Made by a program: the position numbers and the translations under genes. DNA of 64,000 nt from Phylloscopus collybita (lineage: Eukaryota; Chordata; Aves; Passeriformes; Phylloscopidae): positions 25,833,001-25,897,000 of the forward strand of contig JAJNNQ010000024.1 of NCBI GenBank assembly GCA_027886175.1, written 5' to 3'. Position 1 is the stretch's first letter; each line of letters starts with the position of its first letter. This document shows positions 13,079 to 25,840 of this stretch, piece by piece. The notes beneath the pieces were generated by a model. The model searched no databases. It was not told the origin of the DNA and saw only the letters and a list, made by a program, of their open reading frames with translations.

Positions 13079-13108
13079 ATGCTGTGCTGTATGAGAAGAA
13101 CAAAACAG
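13079..13108 (+). CDS. GAP43: GAP43 (neuromodulin) exon 1, coding part
   Basis: This exon encodes the first ten residues, MLCCMRRTKQ, the invariant N-terminus of vertebrate GAP-43. Cys3 and Cys4 are the known palmitoylation sites that, with the adjacent basic residues (Arg6, Arg7, Lys9), anchor the protein to the inner face of the growth-cone membrane and sort it into axons. The donor follows directly (CAG|GTAGAG at 13108/13109, phase 0). The start is chosen by this signature and by an A at position -3. The frame stays open upstream to about 12878 but contains no in-frame ATG there, so initiation at 13079 is the natural choice. Met5 is a possible internal start that would lose the palmitoylation motif. 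The partner exon is at 43447. Identity is near certain; the 5' end of the exon is not determined. Confidence 0.97.
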
Positions 13109-15054
13109 GTAGAGCTTCAGATTTTTATATTTCTTTCTGTTGAGAAATCTCCGGGGCTGCTGGATGTCCGTGGGGTGCGTGTCTGCCTGAGTGTGTGAGG
13201 GGCTGGGGTAGGGGCTGGGGTAAGGGGGGAGGAAATTTCAGCTGCTTTCAGCAGACATCTATTTTGCAATTCTTTAGCATCTTGCGACTGAAGGTTCTTT
13301 TCACACCCTGCAACGTGACTGTTTTGCCTTTCCGGGGCTGGTGATGTGGGGAAGGGGGGTGGCCTACATCCACATTTGGGGGAGCTACCAGAATCCCCCC
13401 TCTATTTTTTTTTTTTAATAGGGGCAGTTATATTGCCTAGGATTTTCTGTCTGTGGTTCTGAGGGTGTGGATGGGGCCGGGGAGGGGGAGGTGGAGGGGA
13501 GTGTTGCGGCTGGCAGGAAACGTGATGAGATCTGGCTCTACCTTGGAGATAAAGGAAGCAATTCTTCATCTTATGCCAAAAAAGGACGGATGCCCAGTGA
13601 GCCTTGATCCCTGGTCAGAGCGCTCTCAATTGCTCCTGTTTCTGATGAATGGGAGATGCTTTATGTGCCTGTGCTGTGAGGTGGCGTGGAGGACAGGTGT
13701 ATTCATTTTTTTTTTTGTGTTACAACAATCTGAGGAATTTTTTTTTAACCTGTGCTATAGTGAAAAATCCAATTAAATAATAACAAAAGCATTAGCTTAA
13801 GGAGTGGGAGAGTCTCCCTCTTTGCAATATCCTTCATAGTACAACCAGTTAGACAACTGTGCACCAGCTGGTAAAGAGACAGAGGACCACGCCTCTGTTA
13901 GCTCTGAACTCGGGTGGGATAAGAGAAGCTCGCGGTGTGAACCTGTTGGAAACCCGCTCATTTCCTTTCCTGGTACTGCCTGGCTTTTGCTATAAGGGAA
14001 TTGAGATGATGAGAAGGTTTGGGTGGCGGCTAGTTTTCAGTGTCAAAATTTTTGTGTCCAAAATGATAATGAAAATAGAAAAAAAAAAAAAGCTACTTGG
14101 ATCATTTCCCTCTCACCCTTCCCCCTTATATTTGTGTGAAAGTCCAAACCTGCTCTTGATTAAGAGAGTCTTTTTGGCTGAAGCTCTTGGACTTCCTTGG
14201 GAGGATGCTGGATTTATGCATTTGGAACTTTGAGGCAGGAACTGACCCTAGATATCTTTGCAAGGCATTTTAGAAACTTCCAAGAATTACGGATTTGTAA
14301 GTAGTGACAAAGAGCTTTGGTTCTTGTTCTGAGCACAAAACTCAACTCAGGCACAGCACCATACCGGTTACTTTCTTTATATATAGGCGTGAATTTCCAG
14401 TGTCTTTTCCAGCGTTGCACTGCAGTATTGTGTTCGCACGCTGGTGCGAGTAACTACAGTTCCTGTGAACAGCACAGTGCTGGAAGAAGATTCAGGTTAA
14501 AGCGTGTTTCTGAATGGGAGATGCGTGTGTTAGCAAACGAGGGAGAAATTTGTAGAATAATGGGGAGGGGCAAGTGATTGGGATAGAAAGAGACCCTGCG
14601 TCACCCTGTGTTTTTTCCTCATGCAGGTTTTTCAAATGCTTTGCAATTAATGATGTGCTCACTAAAATCTGGAAGGAGGGAGGGGGTGAAGGCTGGGGGG
14701 GGCGGCGGGGGGGAACACGTTGCAGTCAGCCAGCAGAGCACGTTCTGATGGCAAATACGGGATGAAAAGAGCAGAGGAGGAGAAGGAAGGCAGACAGGGA
14801 GGCAAAGTGACAGAGCAGTGGGCGGAGGTGCACGGCGAATTTTAAAATAAAGTAGGAGCTCTGGGGGTTCTTTGGAGTCGGAAGAGAGCTACGGGGGAAT
14901 AGGGATCATTCTGCCTTGGGCACTAAAGCTCCCGAACGGCGTTCTGACGTTCTGACATATCTGTTCTTTACCCCTCTCCGTGCTTACTCCTGGTTGTTGG
15001 TGGGTTTTTTTGGTGGGTTTTTTTGTTTATTTTTTTTTCTTTTCCCTGTATTCT
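13109..15054. other. Start of intron 1, non-coding
   Basis: G-rich patches (13470-13500, 14680-14713) and short A/T homopolymers, including T-rich sequence at 15004-15043. GC content stays high for roughly 2 kb after exon 1. No coding signal was seen. Confidence 0.5.
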
Positions 15055-15395
15055 GTGGCGTTTAGGGACGCGTGGCGTGCAGGTGCCCTGCTGGCAGGCA
15101 GCCGTGTCTCCGCACTCCCGCACGCATCCCCCGCACGGCACACACCCCTCTCTCTGCGCGTTCACGGGCAGCGCACGGCCCCGGCGCTGCTGCGCGGGCA
15201 CGGCGGCGGCGGCGGCACCGAGCGGCGGCCCCGCAGGCTGCCCCCAGCCCCAGCGTGCCCGCCCGCCTCGGCTGCCAGCCCAGCTGCTGCTCCTCTACCT
15301 GAGCACACGCCACCGTGGCCAAAGTGGCCGTGCAGCGCCTCGCTGATGGCGCGCCGGAGAACGCTCCGATTGGGAGGAGAGAAAGACCTCGGTTT
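15055..15395. promoter_or_regulatory. CpG-rich block (CpG-island-like) in intron 1
   Basis: By hand count there are roughly 40 CpG dinucleotides in about 340 bp, including a (CGG)n stretch near 15202-15218 and several GCGCG motifs, in a window where CpG is otherwise sparse. CpG-dense DNA in vertebrates usually marks an unmethylated promoter or regulatory element. It lies 2 kb downstream of exon 1, so it could be an alternative GAP43 promoter, a bidirectional or lncRNA promoter, or an intronic enhancer. The overlapping 200-codon open frame has no recognisable domain and is probably a by-product of the GC-rich composition. Confidence 0.6.
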
Positions 15396-15445
15396 GCAGC
15401 ATGTGCTCTTCCTCTGTCCCCACCCAGACCTTTCGCTGAGAGAAG

Positions 15446-15470
15446 AAAAAAAAAAAAAAAAAAAAAAAAA
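15446..15470 (+). repeat. Poly-A tract (25 nt)
   Basis: An uninterrupted run of 25 A just downstream of the CpG-rich block. No retroposed gene or SINE is recognisable upstream of it. Confidence 0.95.
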
Positions 15471-17501
15471 GATGGAATGGGTTCTTCAGCACTGGCGGGA
15501 ATTTCCTTCCCAAAATAAAGACAGCTCTCCTCAAATTATTTTTCAGGGGAAGTCCCTGGTGTCCCGCCTTTCTGGCAGCTAAAGAGCAAAATGTTGAAAT
15601 TACAGGCTTGGGCGTGGAAGAAATCTCTTCACATTTGTGTCTAGGTGTGCCTGTGTGTGTCTGTCCTCCCACCCCTCAGAGACAAATATGTTCACACGCT
15701 CATACCTTGCAGATTATTCTTTCTTGTGGGTGCGATGCCAGTGTGAAGAGTGAAGTATTTGACTGACTGACTGTGCCCACCCATGAGAGATGTAGATAGC
15801 AAAGTGTTGTCATTTCTGCCTACAGCTGACTGCAGCTCTGAATCTGAGCCCACAAAATATTCATCTGAGAGGTAGCACAACTGAAAGGCTGCGTCGAGGT
15901 ATATCTGGAAACCTGAACTCAACCGTTCCTGCCAGCGAGAGATGCAGTCAGTAACACGCAGGGCTGGGTAGTGAGATAGGTGGCTAGAAATGCAAGTGTT
16001 GCATGCACTGCATCCTAGAACAGATGGACATTATGGGGGTATGTGCTCAGTATTGGATTGCATGAGTGATTAAACAATAACCCGCAAGCAGGTTTCCCAC
16101 TTGTGGGTGAGATGAGTCTCATTCATCACCAGCCACAGACGACGGCTTCCCTCCCGTTCCATCCTCTCCTGCTCACCCCAGCGCCGGAGAGCCAGCGGCT
16201 GCAAAGGTTTAAACCTGCCACACCCATCAAATCAAAGGAGGGAGAGGGGAGAAGAGGCAGTCTGCATTTCTTCCCCCTTCCACACGAGCAGCATGAATAA
16301 ACAGGGCTGTACCTCTAAAGATGCAGTTTAATGCAATTGGAGAAGGCAAAAGCATTAGGGAACAGTTCCAGCAATTACAGCCAGCCGGTGAGGTGGCTTG
16401 TCATTCCAGGAACTGCAGAGGTGTACAAGAAGGAGGAAATGGAGAAAAAGAGAGAGAGGAAGACGCCTGCAGAGTTAAGGTTTTCTTGCCTCAGGATATT
16501 AAAATGTCTCAGGCTTCATTTAGGATAACTTAATTATACTGCACGATCCAGATGCTTCAAAACTTGCAAGGCGTGGTCTTACCTTTAAACACCACTGTGA
16601 ACAGAGGAAAAGGGGTATTTTAAAGGAAAGGTGTCTATCTACACACCCCCCCTCCCACCACTTGCCAGCATGGTGTAAATCACCACAGACTGCTGACTTC
16701 AGGGCAGAGGCACTTCATCTGCACCTAGGGAGAGTCTAGCCACTGCTTCTGCCTTTCTGAGAGACACTGAGCAGCTTCTGTGCTTCTTCCAGTAAACAAT
16801 TGTTCCATGGAAGTTTAATTACGCCAGGTCCTCACTATTTCTCTTCCTGGGGCAATACCTCTGGGATTTTGACTGAGAAGTGTGTCTCCAGAGAAACAGC
16901 CCTCCCATCACCCTCTCCTCCACTGCCTTTGCTGACTATTAGAGACATTGATTTCTCCTAGATCACGTAATGTAACTGTTCTTAATGGCACAGACAAGCC
17001 CCCTCCTAGGGAACTAATTGCAGGCAGAGATTCCAGTGAGAGAAGGACAGTGGTAGTGCTTAGTGGGAAAGAAACCAGTCTCTGGATCCCAATTGTCTCT
17101 GGCTGCTTGCTCCTGAATCACAATCCCAGCAGAAACCAGTCAGGCAGTACCTGCTGGTATGCACAGGCATCCCTGCCTAGAGGGCTGCACGGAATCTTCT
17201 GTGTGACCATGCCATGCTGGGGACACGTGTGCAACCCAAGGAACAAACATGCATTATCTGAGGGCTTGTCCTGGCCTCATGCTGGGGCTGCCTGAATGGT
17301 CTCAGAGCTGCTCCTGCCTCAGGATAAGGAAACGAGCTGTGGGTCCAGGCTCTGTCCATGCTGAGAAGGTTGGCATCGCTTGAGGATGGGGATGAGAGGG
17401 ACCCCTTCCTTCAGTCATGTGGCTTTGACTGACTAGAAGGAGAAAGTGCAAGGAGTTTTCACCTCAAATCCACTCTGATTTCAGGCCAGCTGTGCTGGAC
17501 C
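15471..17501. other. Intron 1 segment, no feature recognised
   Basis: Ordinary non-coding sequence. It has short open frames only, without domains, and no interspersed repeat that I can name. Confidence 0.5.
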
Positions 17502-17632
17502 CTGAGATTAGCTCAGTTGGTTAGAGCATGGTGCTGCTAACACCAAGGTTGTGGGAACAGCCCCTGAGTGGGCCATTTACTTAAGTGCTGGACTTGATGA
17601 TCCTTGTAGATCCCTTGGAATTCAGAATATTA
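17502..17632 (+). mobile_element. tRNA-Ile-derived SINE (TguSINE1-like), forward copy
   Basis: The head carries an RNA polymerase III box A-like TTAGCTCAGTTGGTTAGAGC (17508-17527) and a tRNA-Ile-type anticodon arm, here mutated to GCTGCTAACACC. The box B region is damaged (GTGGGAACAGCCCCTGAG). The tail GACTTGATGATCCTTGTAGA ... CAGAATATT matches the CR1-like 3' end used by this SINE. The combination of a tRNA-Ile head and a CR1 tail is, from memory, diagnostic of TguSINE1 of passerine birds. It is not a functional tRNA gene. Confidence 0.85.
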
Positions 17633-18080
17633 ACTGATTTGGATTCCGTGATGCCATCCCAGGATCATGCTGCACAGACATTATATTTCCCTCTCCCTGT
17701 TTCCCAGAGAGCAGGAATTCCTCACTGCTGGCAGCTGCCAAGTTGCAATCCTTCTTGTGCTAGTGGGAAGGTGAAGGAGGCCCATTGGCCTTTGCTAGAT
17801 GAAGGCAGGCTGATAGTCTTGCATGATGCAAATGAAGGATGTGTGTTCCTGCTTGGATTTGCTGTGCTTGTGCTGTGAGGCGTGGGCTCCTCATAGTGTC
17901 TCGTGCTCCATGTGCAGTCCATGGCAGAGGCCCTGGGGCAGAAGTGTGTTCTGCCTAATCTCTACCAAGCAGACTGAGGTATCTCAGTATCTACTGAGGG
18001 ACTGGTTATTAACAGGTAAAACAGCAGCTGTAGCCTGAAGGTTGCTTCTGCTTTTGGCTGACATAATTTGAAGCACAAGC

Positions 18081-18206
18081 ACCAGAATATTCTGAGTTGG
18101 AAGGGACCCACAAAGATCACCGAATCCAGCTTTTAAGTGAATGGTCCATATGGGATGAAACTCACAACCCTGGTGTTATTAGCACCATGCTCTATAAGCT
18201 GAGGCC
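18081..18206 (-). mobile_element. tRNA-Ile-derived SINE (TguSINE1-like), reverse copy
   Basis: Reading the minus strand, the head contains AGAGCATGGTGCTAATAACA, which keeps the tRNA-Ile(AAU) anticodon loop, followed by a degraded box B. On the plus strand the element opens with the CR1-like tail CAGAATATTCTGAGTTGG (from 18083). The box A end is eroded near 18193-18206. It lies about 450 bp from the forward copy at 17502, in inverted orientation. Confidence 0.88.
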
Positions 18207-21200
18207 TCTGCATGGTTATGGAAGGCTGGTGGTGCATTGCTGACTGCCATTTGCTCAGTGCATGCACTGCTGGCCCATCCATCCTTCCTTCTTTACAACC
18301 CTCCTGTTGTGCTCTTTCTGAACATAAACGACTTGTGATTCCTTTGTTGCTTTGGGCTTCCTCCTTACACAGGGAGGGCTTGCTTTGGGTTTGAGAATGA
18401 ACAATAGCTCTGATGACAGTGCTCTGTGGACAGCTGAAGATGAGACACCTTTTGATGGCAGCTCTCTGTTTTGATGCCCTTTGGAAGTCACTGTGTGATT
18501 CCCCTGTTTGCTGTGAGTCTGACAGGTCTCAGGGATAGATTTTCCAGCAGTCCTTACCTGTCTGCATCTAAGTTGTGAAATCCCAGTCTTGAGTGTTGTA
18601 AAGAAGCAGCTGTAGCTCTACACAGAGGAATGTTGGGCTGGTAAGAGGAGGTTGGTCATCTGGAAAGGCATGATGGAAAGGTACAAATGCTTGCTGATAG
18701 AATATCTTGCTGTGGGAGTACCAGAGCAGGTACACCTTTCAACATCTCAAGTCCAAAATCAAAGTCAGGAATTCATCCACATCCATTTAATCTATAATTC
18801 CAAGATCCTCCTGAGCACACCAGGAGGTGACATGTAACCTCAGGGCTCTGATGGCCTCATGTGGAGAAGGTGTTTATATTTCCTTAGGGCTCTTTTCTGT
18901 CACCTGCTGAGCGTGTGTAAAACTCGATGGCTTTTTCATGGTTGTGAGCACCACAGGCCAGTACATAGGAATTGGTTTAGGGGGAGCTGGTTTCTCTTTC
19001 TGGCAGTGCTATTAACCTGCTTTCTGACTTGATCTAAGCATACATTCTCTGACTGTTATGGCCATCTCTGCAGGATGCTCCTTTAATTTGGAAACTAAAC
19101 AATTAGTGTGGGGAAAAAGTGGGGTTCAGAAGCCCTCGAGTGCCTTGCTTTAAACAGGCAAAGCTCTGCTTTATCCATCCTCAGTCACTCCTGCAGTGCT
19201 AGGATGTTTATTAGCCCCTAAACACAAACCATTGATTTTCTTCCCAGACCCAGGCTTTATTACGATGGACCAAGGCCTGAGAGCAGGGCTACAACCTAGT
19301 TTTCTTCCTTCTATTCACCAGTGGTAGCTCCTCCCCGACCACCAGAGTGATCCAGCCTACAATATGTGTATGGGGTGAAGAAATAGTGTAATGAAAATAG
19401 TGATTTGTTTTTAATACAGCAAAAGGAATTTGTGCTTTTGGAGTTACACTGCTCCTGCTGTCTCCGCCTGTTACTCATTCTGTCTCCTCTCCCCATCTGT
19501 TCTGCTCCTTGCCTTCCCCCTGCTCCCTTGACCATGCAGTCCTTCTGCTGCTCCTTCTCTCCCAGCTGGGTCCCAGCCCTGTATTACGCTGTGCTTCTTG
19601 GGAACTCCTGCTGGCAGCATCAGCCACTACCGCCAGGGTCTGGCTCCCTTCCCTTTTCCTGGCACCACTATCCAAAGGAAAACTGGGTTCCTTCTTTGAG
19701 CTCCAGTTGCTTTTGTATCTGCCCCAGTTCTCCACTTGGGCAGAGTTGCAGCTGGCACAAATGAGCAGCCCTAGACAGAGACAGCAAAGTGGTGCATCTT
19801 CACTTCTCACCTTGCTGTGGGCTTAGGTAAAAGGTTGCCCAGTCACAGCAGTGATGGGAAGGGTAGGGCTGCAACAGGAGCAATGCAGGCAGTACAAACT
19901 AGTGTCAGCATTCCTGCTTTCCTGATGGTTCATGCTCCTTCCAGACTTGTACCTTGGCTTCTAATGCCACTGTTGGGTGGCAGGCTGTGCTCCAGCTGTC
20001 TTGTTGGCCCAAGACAGGATGTCCTGAACCTGCCAACCAGGGATGGTTGGCATTTACGTCTCAAAAGGGAAGCCAGGATGTACTTACAGTCTCTTAAATT
20101 ATGACCAATAAATGTCAGTCCCGTTCATTACTCATCCTGCATCTGAAGTTTCTTGAATTAATTCCAGCCATAATCACAGCATATCTCTATTTATAGAAAG
20201 CTGGGTCATCTCACAGTATTTAGGCATTCTCTCTGGAGGATACACCTTTCTGTAAGAGCTGGTAATTAGTAAGGCTAAAAGGCTCCAAAAGAATCTCACT
20301 TACCTGGTTTGAGTGCCCCTAAAATTCAGGGGTGCAGGGGAGTGTGTTTGGATCTGAACCCCACTCCGAAGCTAGTTTTATTCCACCCTTCCCATAATTG
20401 CCTAGAAGTGCTACTGTGCTCTCAGGAACTTTGGGGTTTTTTATGAATTGGGATGATTTCTAATAATTGGTAATGTACAGAATAATTTACAGTTCCAGTT
20501 ATTCTTATAACTGTTAAGACTTATCAATTAGCATTCAGTTCATCAGACTATTGAGTGGAGTCTAATCCATTTATTTTCTTAATAGCATCCAATGACCTTA
20601 TAAATCTGCAATGTTAAGTACTCCAGGGTGTGCAGGTTGGGTGCCATGGTACTATGCTATGCTCTTTTGCAGAAGAGGCCAGTCATTTATATTAATTCAG
20701 ATTGAAACTAGCAGGATGTAAACCACAATGGTTTTGAGCTGACCCTTGTTCTCCTTGTATCATTCCACCTTCTGTCTGCCTACAGCTTTAGGAGTAAGGC
20801 ATTCAGTGCTGGAATTATAAATAATTTAACAAAATGTCATCTAGGTTTGGAAGGGTAGACATAAAGAAACAGGTGTCAGGTGCTGATTTGCTGACAGTAA
20901 AATTGCAGCCCTTTGATTTTGTGTAAGAGTGAAACCCACTGCTGGAAATCACCCGCTGAGCAAATGCAAGGAGGGCATCACCTGCTTGGCTGTGCCTGAG
21001 AGGAGTGGTGAAGCTGGGAGACAGTACTGGAATGATGGGGAACTGAGGCAAAGGGGCTTTTAGAGGCTGGACCACAAGTTTACCCCCAGTAGGAACATTT
21101 CACTGTGTTCCCTAGAACTGTGAACTTTCACTTCACCTGTTGTTAACATTTTAATTCTTAGCTTGTTATATTGGAGAAGTCAGACTGGCAGCTTGCAACA

Positions 21201-22620
21201 ACCTAAATTGCACAGGCTGAGATGATTCTGTCAGAATGGAGACTTTGCCTGATCAAAGATGAAACACCATGGGGTTTAACTTTAACCCTTCCTACTATTT
21301 ACATTTCCCATGGAAAACCCAAGAGAATTTCAAGTCCTACATAGCGTTCTGAAGACTGACAATTGCAACAAAAAAATTTGATGTTTAATGTTGACTGTTC
21401 AAATTGCAGTCAAAATTGTGATAGGGATCCAACCAGTCCTGCCTAAAGCACAGCACTGGCAAATGGCCTTTCCCTTGTATCCTAAATTCCACTCAGAATA
21501 CCAGCTAGAACAGATAAAACCCTAAGGAAAGGACAAATGGAGCAAGGAAAAAAAGATCTTCCACCAAAATAACTGAAGAACTGAAGCCAGCTGAAATCTC
21601 CATGAAATAAACAGAAGTTGGATAACTTCCAGAGAATAGTTAGCAAAGTTAATATATGAAACAATACTTGAAGCTTGCTCTTATATGGTAAAACTGGATG
21701 TGCAGCAAAAAGAACCCTCCATTATGATGCCAGTGTACAAGATACTGTAGAAGATTAAAAAAAAAAAAAAGAAAAATTAGTGAAAAATTACCCCAATGCC
21801 TCATAGATAGGAATTCTTAGCAAATCCTGTTTTAAAGTTCAGTTAACTCTTATTTATATTCATTGTTTTGTTGCTTTGAGTGCTATGATTCCACAAATCA
21901 GGAAGAGATACCATGAGACAATGCCTTATCTTGTAGAATTTAATTACTTTTTAATCAGAGTGTAACTGTCAAGAGGAGCCTGAAATGTCTCTCAGTATTT
22001 TAGCCTTGTTCCAAACTGAGAAATAAGGGATTGTTCTAAACTGAAGTACATTCTTAGAGGTGTCTGTCGTAGGCTGTAGGACTTTAGAGCGTCCTCCCTT
22101 TCTAAAGTGTAGAGGTGCCTAAAGCCCTCAGACAATTACACTTACAGCTGTAAAGTCCCCATAACATTCATAGGCTGTTTACTGGAATGCCTAGATGATC
22201 CTTTTATAAGCCATAATCACAGCTCAATACACAGACAAAATAATAATTGGGCCAGAACAACACAGTGAAATAATATCACCCTGACTCTCTCTGTTTATGG
22301 AGAGGAGGAGAGAGCTGTGGTTGAAGGTTTACATCAAGCACTGTCAATCAGGCCAGAGCACTTTATGCTCATTTTGCATATCTTCAGTAACGTGATCAGC
22401 TGCAAGTTGATGGCTAAAAGAGGTAACAGGAGCCACAAAGGAGGAAGATCAGGATCTAGAAAAAGGGCAGAACAAATCAGGATGTACTGATGTAAGATGG
22501 TTCTTTCAAGTCATCCTAGCTTATTTACAAAGGTGAGGGAAGCAATCTGTGAACCATAAGCTTTGAATGCTTTGAAGACTCAGGAGGGCTGGATGAGGTG
22601 TCAGAAGGCTGAAAACAAGC
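18207..22620. other. Intron 1 segment, no feature recognised
   Basis: Non-coding sequence. A pyrimidine-rich patch lies at 19440-19560 and a short A-run near 21757-21770. No repeat family or conserved coding frame was recognised. Confidence 0.5.
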
Positions 22621-23842
22621 AGAAGATAAGAAATTGCAGACTACCCAGTTTAACTTCATTCCTGGAGAAAAAAAAATGGTGGAAATAATCAAATAAAGGA
22701 GATTATTAGGAGCCAGCACAGATCTGTCAAGAACAGATCATGTCAAACTAATTTAGCTTTCTTCTGTAACAAGCCTTGTGGATACAGAGGAAGTAGTTGT
22801 CATACCTTGTCATTTGTAAGGATTTTGACATTATCTCATAGTCTTTTATCATAAACGAAGCAAAGAAACATATTCCAAAGGAAGGCATTACAGCAAGGAT
22901 GCAGAACTGGTGTAGATCATTTTACTCAATGAGCAATTCTCACTGATTTCCTGTTGAAATGGAAGACTATTGAGCAGGTTGCCACAAGCTTGTGCTGTGG
23001 CCTGCCAGAGCTTCGTATTTTCATTAAATACATTGTACTTTATGTTATAATTTTAACCTGGATAATGGTCTAGAGGAAGTGTTTTATAAAATCTGCAGAT
23101 AGCATAAACCAGCTGTGGTGAGCTGGGGGAAACCGCTGTAATTCAAGAAAAACTTGTCAAACCAGGGACCTGGTTTGAACAGCATCAGAGTGAATGTGAA
23201 GTGCTCTTCATGGGAATGATTAATAAATTGCAGCCAGTTCTACATGGGAGACCACAGGCTATCCTTCAGGAGGGGAGACAGGGTCTCTCTAGAGGACCAC
23301 AAGTTAGGCTACAACGTCGTCCTGTTGCCAAGAAGGTGAACACCATCTTACCAGACTGTGCAAGTGGGAGCACAGGCTCTCAGACACATCTCATAAGCCT
23401 TCAGCTCTGATGGGCACATGTAGGACTCAGCTGAGATGTCCTGCCTTAGTTTTGTACTGCACTCTGAGGAGATGTGGTCCAGTGAGAGGATGTAGAAAAT
23501 GTACATTTCTCATGGGGATAGTGAGAATTGCTTGAGGTCAAAGGAGAAAAGACTGAAATAATTAGGGTTGTTTAACCTAAAAAGAATAAGGCCAAGAGTG
23601 GTCCAGATGCTATTCTGGCAAGTGAAAGAAAATAGGAGTAATCTGTTCCTGCTGCCCATGATGTATAAAACTAGGAGTAATGGTCTTTAATGAGGTGTCC
23701 AAAAGGATTGTGATGCACTGTGATATACTGAGTAAACAATGGCAGCTTCAATCACTGAAGGGCTGCAGGAAGTATCTCTGGACCAGAAGACGGCTAAATG
23801 GTCTCTTGTGCTCTTTCAACACTATTTCATATGATTATTATC
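22621..23842 (+). mobile_element. Old, degraded CR1-type LINE with 3' end
   Basis: The order of fragments matches a CR1 ORF2 read forward. There is a NYRPVSLTS-like reverse-transcriptase segment (22636-22665), then the region around AAGAACAGATCATGTCAAAC (22731-22750), then a finger/palm remnant with AAGGATTTTGACATTATCTC (22818-22837), then a C-terminal remnant, and a tail ending TTTCAACACTATTTCATATG, a decayed version of the CR1 terminal repeat. Many stops and indels show great age. I compared it with remembered amniote CR1 consensus sequence, so the subfamily is unassigned and the 5' boundary approximate. Confidence 0.75.
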
Positions 23843-25840
23843 AAATATTCACTGATGCAGAAACTGGACCCAGTCTGTCCTCTTGCAGAACTATGCTTAA
23901 CCAGTAGGATAAAGTGATACTTCTGTATGCTCTTTGTCTCTGGACTGATGATTATTCAGTTTTTCCATGGAAAAAGCCTAGGAGCTTAAGCAGGGAAAGC
24001 TAGGAACAGCTTGCTCTAAACAGTCTTTTGTAGGAGGGAGGTAAGACTTGAGATCTTTTCAGGTACAGCAGAGATTGAATCAATATCTTCCATAATTTAG
24101 GGAAGCTAGTGTGTCCACTGAGATACTAACTAAATACCTATTTACTACATGCTGTCAGAGAGGAACTAGAGTTGTTTGTTTCACTGCAAGGGTTCAGGGC
24201 TTGGATTCAAACCAGAAGATACCTCCCCAATAACCAGAGCCTAAACCCAGACTGTTTAAATGTCACTCTGTCTTCAGCATTTGTTACAGGCAGGTTCAAA
24301 AGGCTTTCACTTGGTGTATTATGGTAATGAGTGCCCAGCTCTACCCGTATTTTCAAGCAGACTTAAGGCTGTGGTTTCAGCAAGACATCTCACCTTCTTC
24401 CTAGACTTAGCTCCAGCATCAGTTTCCTGAGCACAAACATCTGCTGGAACTCCCCACGAGGTGCCCTGTTCATCATCTTCATGGGAGAATTATTACAAGG
24501 GATTTATCAATTGGTGGCTGCTTCTACCTGCCTGGCATGAATTGTCTCAAAGCATTTGTATGGAAGTCACTCAGAAATTCCCAGCTAGAGTGCTGTACTC
24601 CTACTAGAAGTCACCTTCAGTGCTTAATCCCCTCAGCTGCCATTATGATGTGTCCTAGTAGGTTGCTGGGAATATAGAATAAAACATACTGAGATATAAT
24701 TCACCCTCTCTGGATGTATTCTCATGCAGCAAAAGAGCTATTGCTGCATGGGAGTATAGAAGAACTAAAGCTGGTATGTGGTATCTTCCAGTATCTCATG
24801 GTAAAATCCATATAACCCTTAGGAAGATATCCTTTGTTTATTCCTGAGTCTTTGCACAACACAAGAGGGGGAACAAGACACCCTGCCTATGTCAGGATTA
24901 CCAAGCTTCTGGGAGATGAGATAAATTGCAATAGTCAAAGACAATCTTTTCATCTACATCAAACTTCGTTGGGCTTTTCCTGTTTGGACAAGAATTTTCT
25001 TGGTAGGGGTCTTCTTCAAATAGACACACTGGGTTTTTTTAAATTTATTTGTCTGTTGAGATTAGAGGAACAAAGCCTTGAAAGTGCAAAGAATTTTGCA
25101 GCCATTTAATAGGTAACAGTTGCACCTTTATAATACAAAGGAGGGGAGAATGCTATGATTTCAAATGATGAAATTTCCTATTTTCTCCCTTTTTAGTTTA
25201 CATTTAAAAGAAAAGATTAAACACCTTTATTAATCATACATTTAGTTTTCAAAGTAAACACTTAGAATACAGAAAGTAATTAAAAGGGTTGCCTATCCAT
25301 CTTTAATTTGTCTTCCTCATGAATAGACTTAAAAATGTGGTTCTTAATTATAAGATCAAACACTGGTACCTTTTTTTTCAATAGGATTCCTGTCTCATTC
25401 AGTGCGCAGAATGGAATATACTTGGGGTCTGAATGAGTTTTGCCATAAACGAAGCTGATTTCTATAGGTCTCCTGTTTCATTTACTGCCAGTGATGAAGG
25501 TTATGTATTGAATTGGGCAGGGGGCTGTTCAAAAACAGAAGAATGGTCTCATATTTTGGCAACTGAATACTGCCCTAAAGAATTAGTCTTTTTCCTGCCT
25601 TTTGTCACAAGTTCCTATGTGATATGAAAAGGCCACATAAATGAGGTTTTCCATGGGTGGCCACTAATTGGTGTGTTCTCATTTTCTGGGTTCTCAGCTT
25701 GAGACACCTGGGGTCTGACTTGCAGAAGTGCAGAGCTGGTATTTTATGGAGGTTTGCTGTCAACACACACAGAGCTAAGGAAATATTAATCTGAGGCATC
25801 ACAAATTAGGGACCCAAAATTTGTTGTTGTTCTGGCCATT
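23843..25840. other. Intron 1 segment, no feature recognised
   Basis: AT-rich non-coding sequence without a recognisable gene, RNA or repeat. Confidence 0.5.

Noticed and set aside
12697..13080. 127-codon minus-strand frame rich in Ser, Leu, His and Pro
   Set aside because: It is the complement of the GT and GA simple-sequence tracts of the GAP43 promoter.
14980..15582. 200-codon open frame through the intron 1 CpG-rich block
   Set aside because: Its length is explained by GC-rich, stop-poor sequence plus a T-run and an A-run (poly-Phe and poly-Lys); it shows no domain.
17502..17575. Possible tRNA-Ile gene
   Set aside because: The anticodon loop and the T-arm/box B are mutated and it continues into a CR1-like tail, so it is the head of a SINE.
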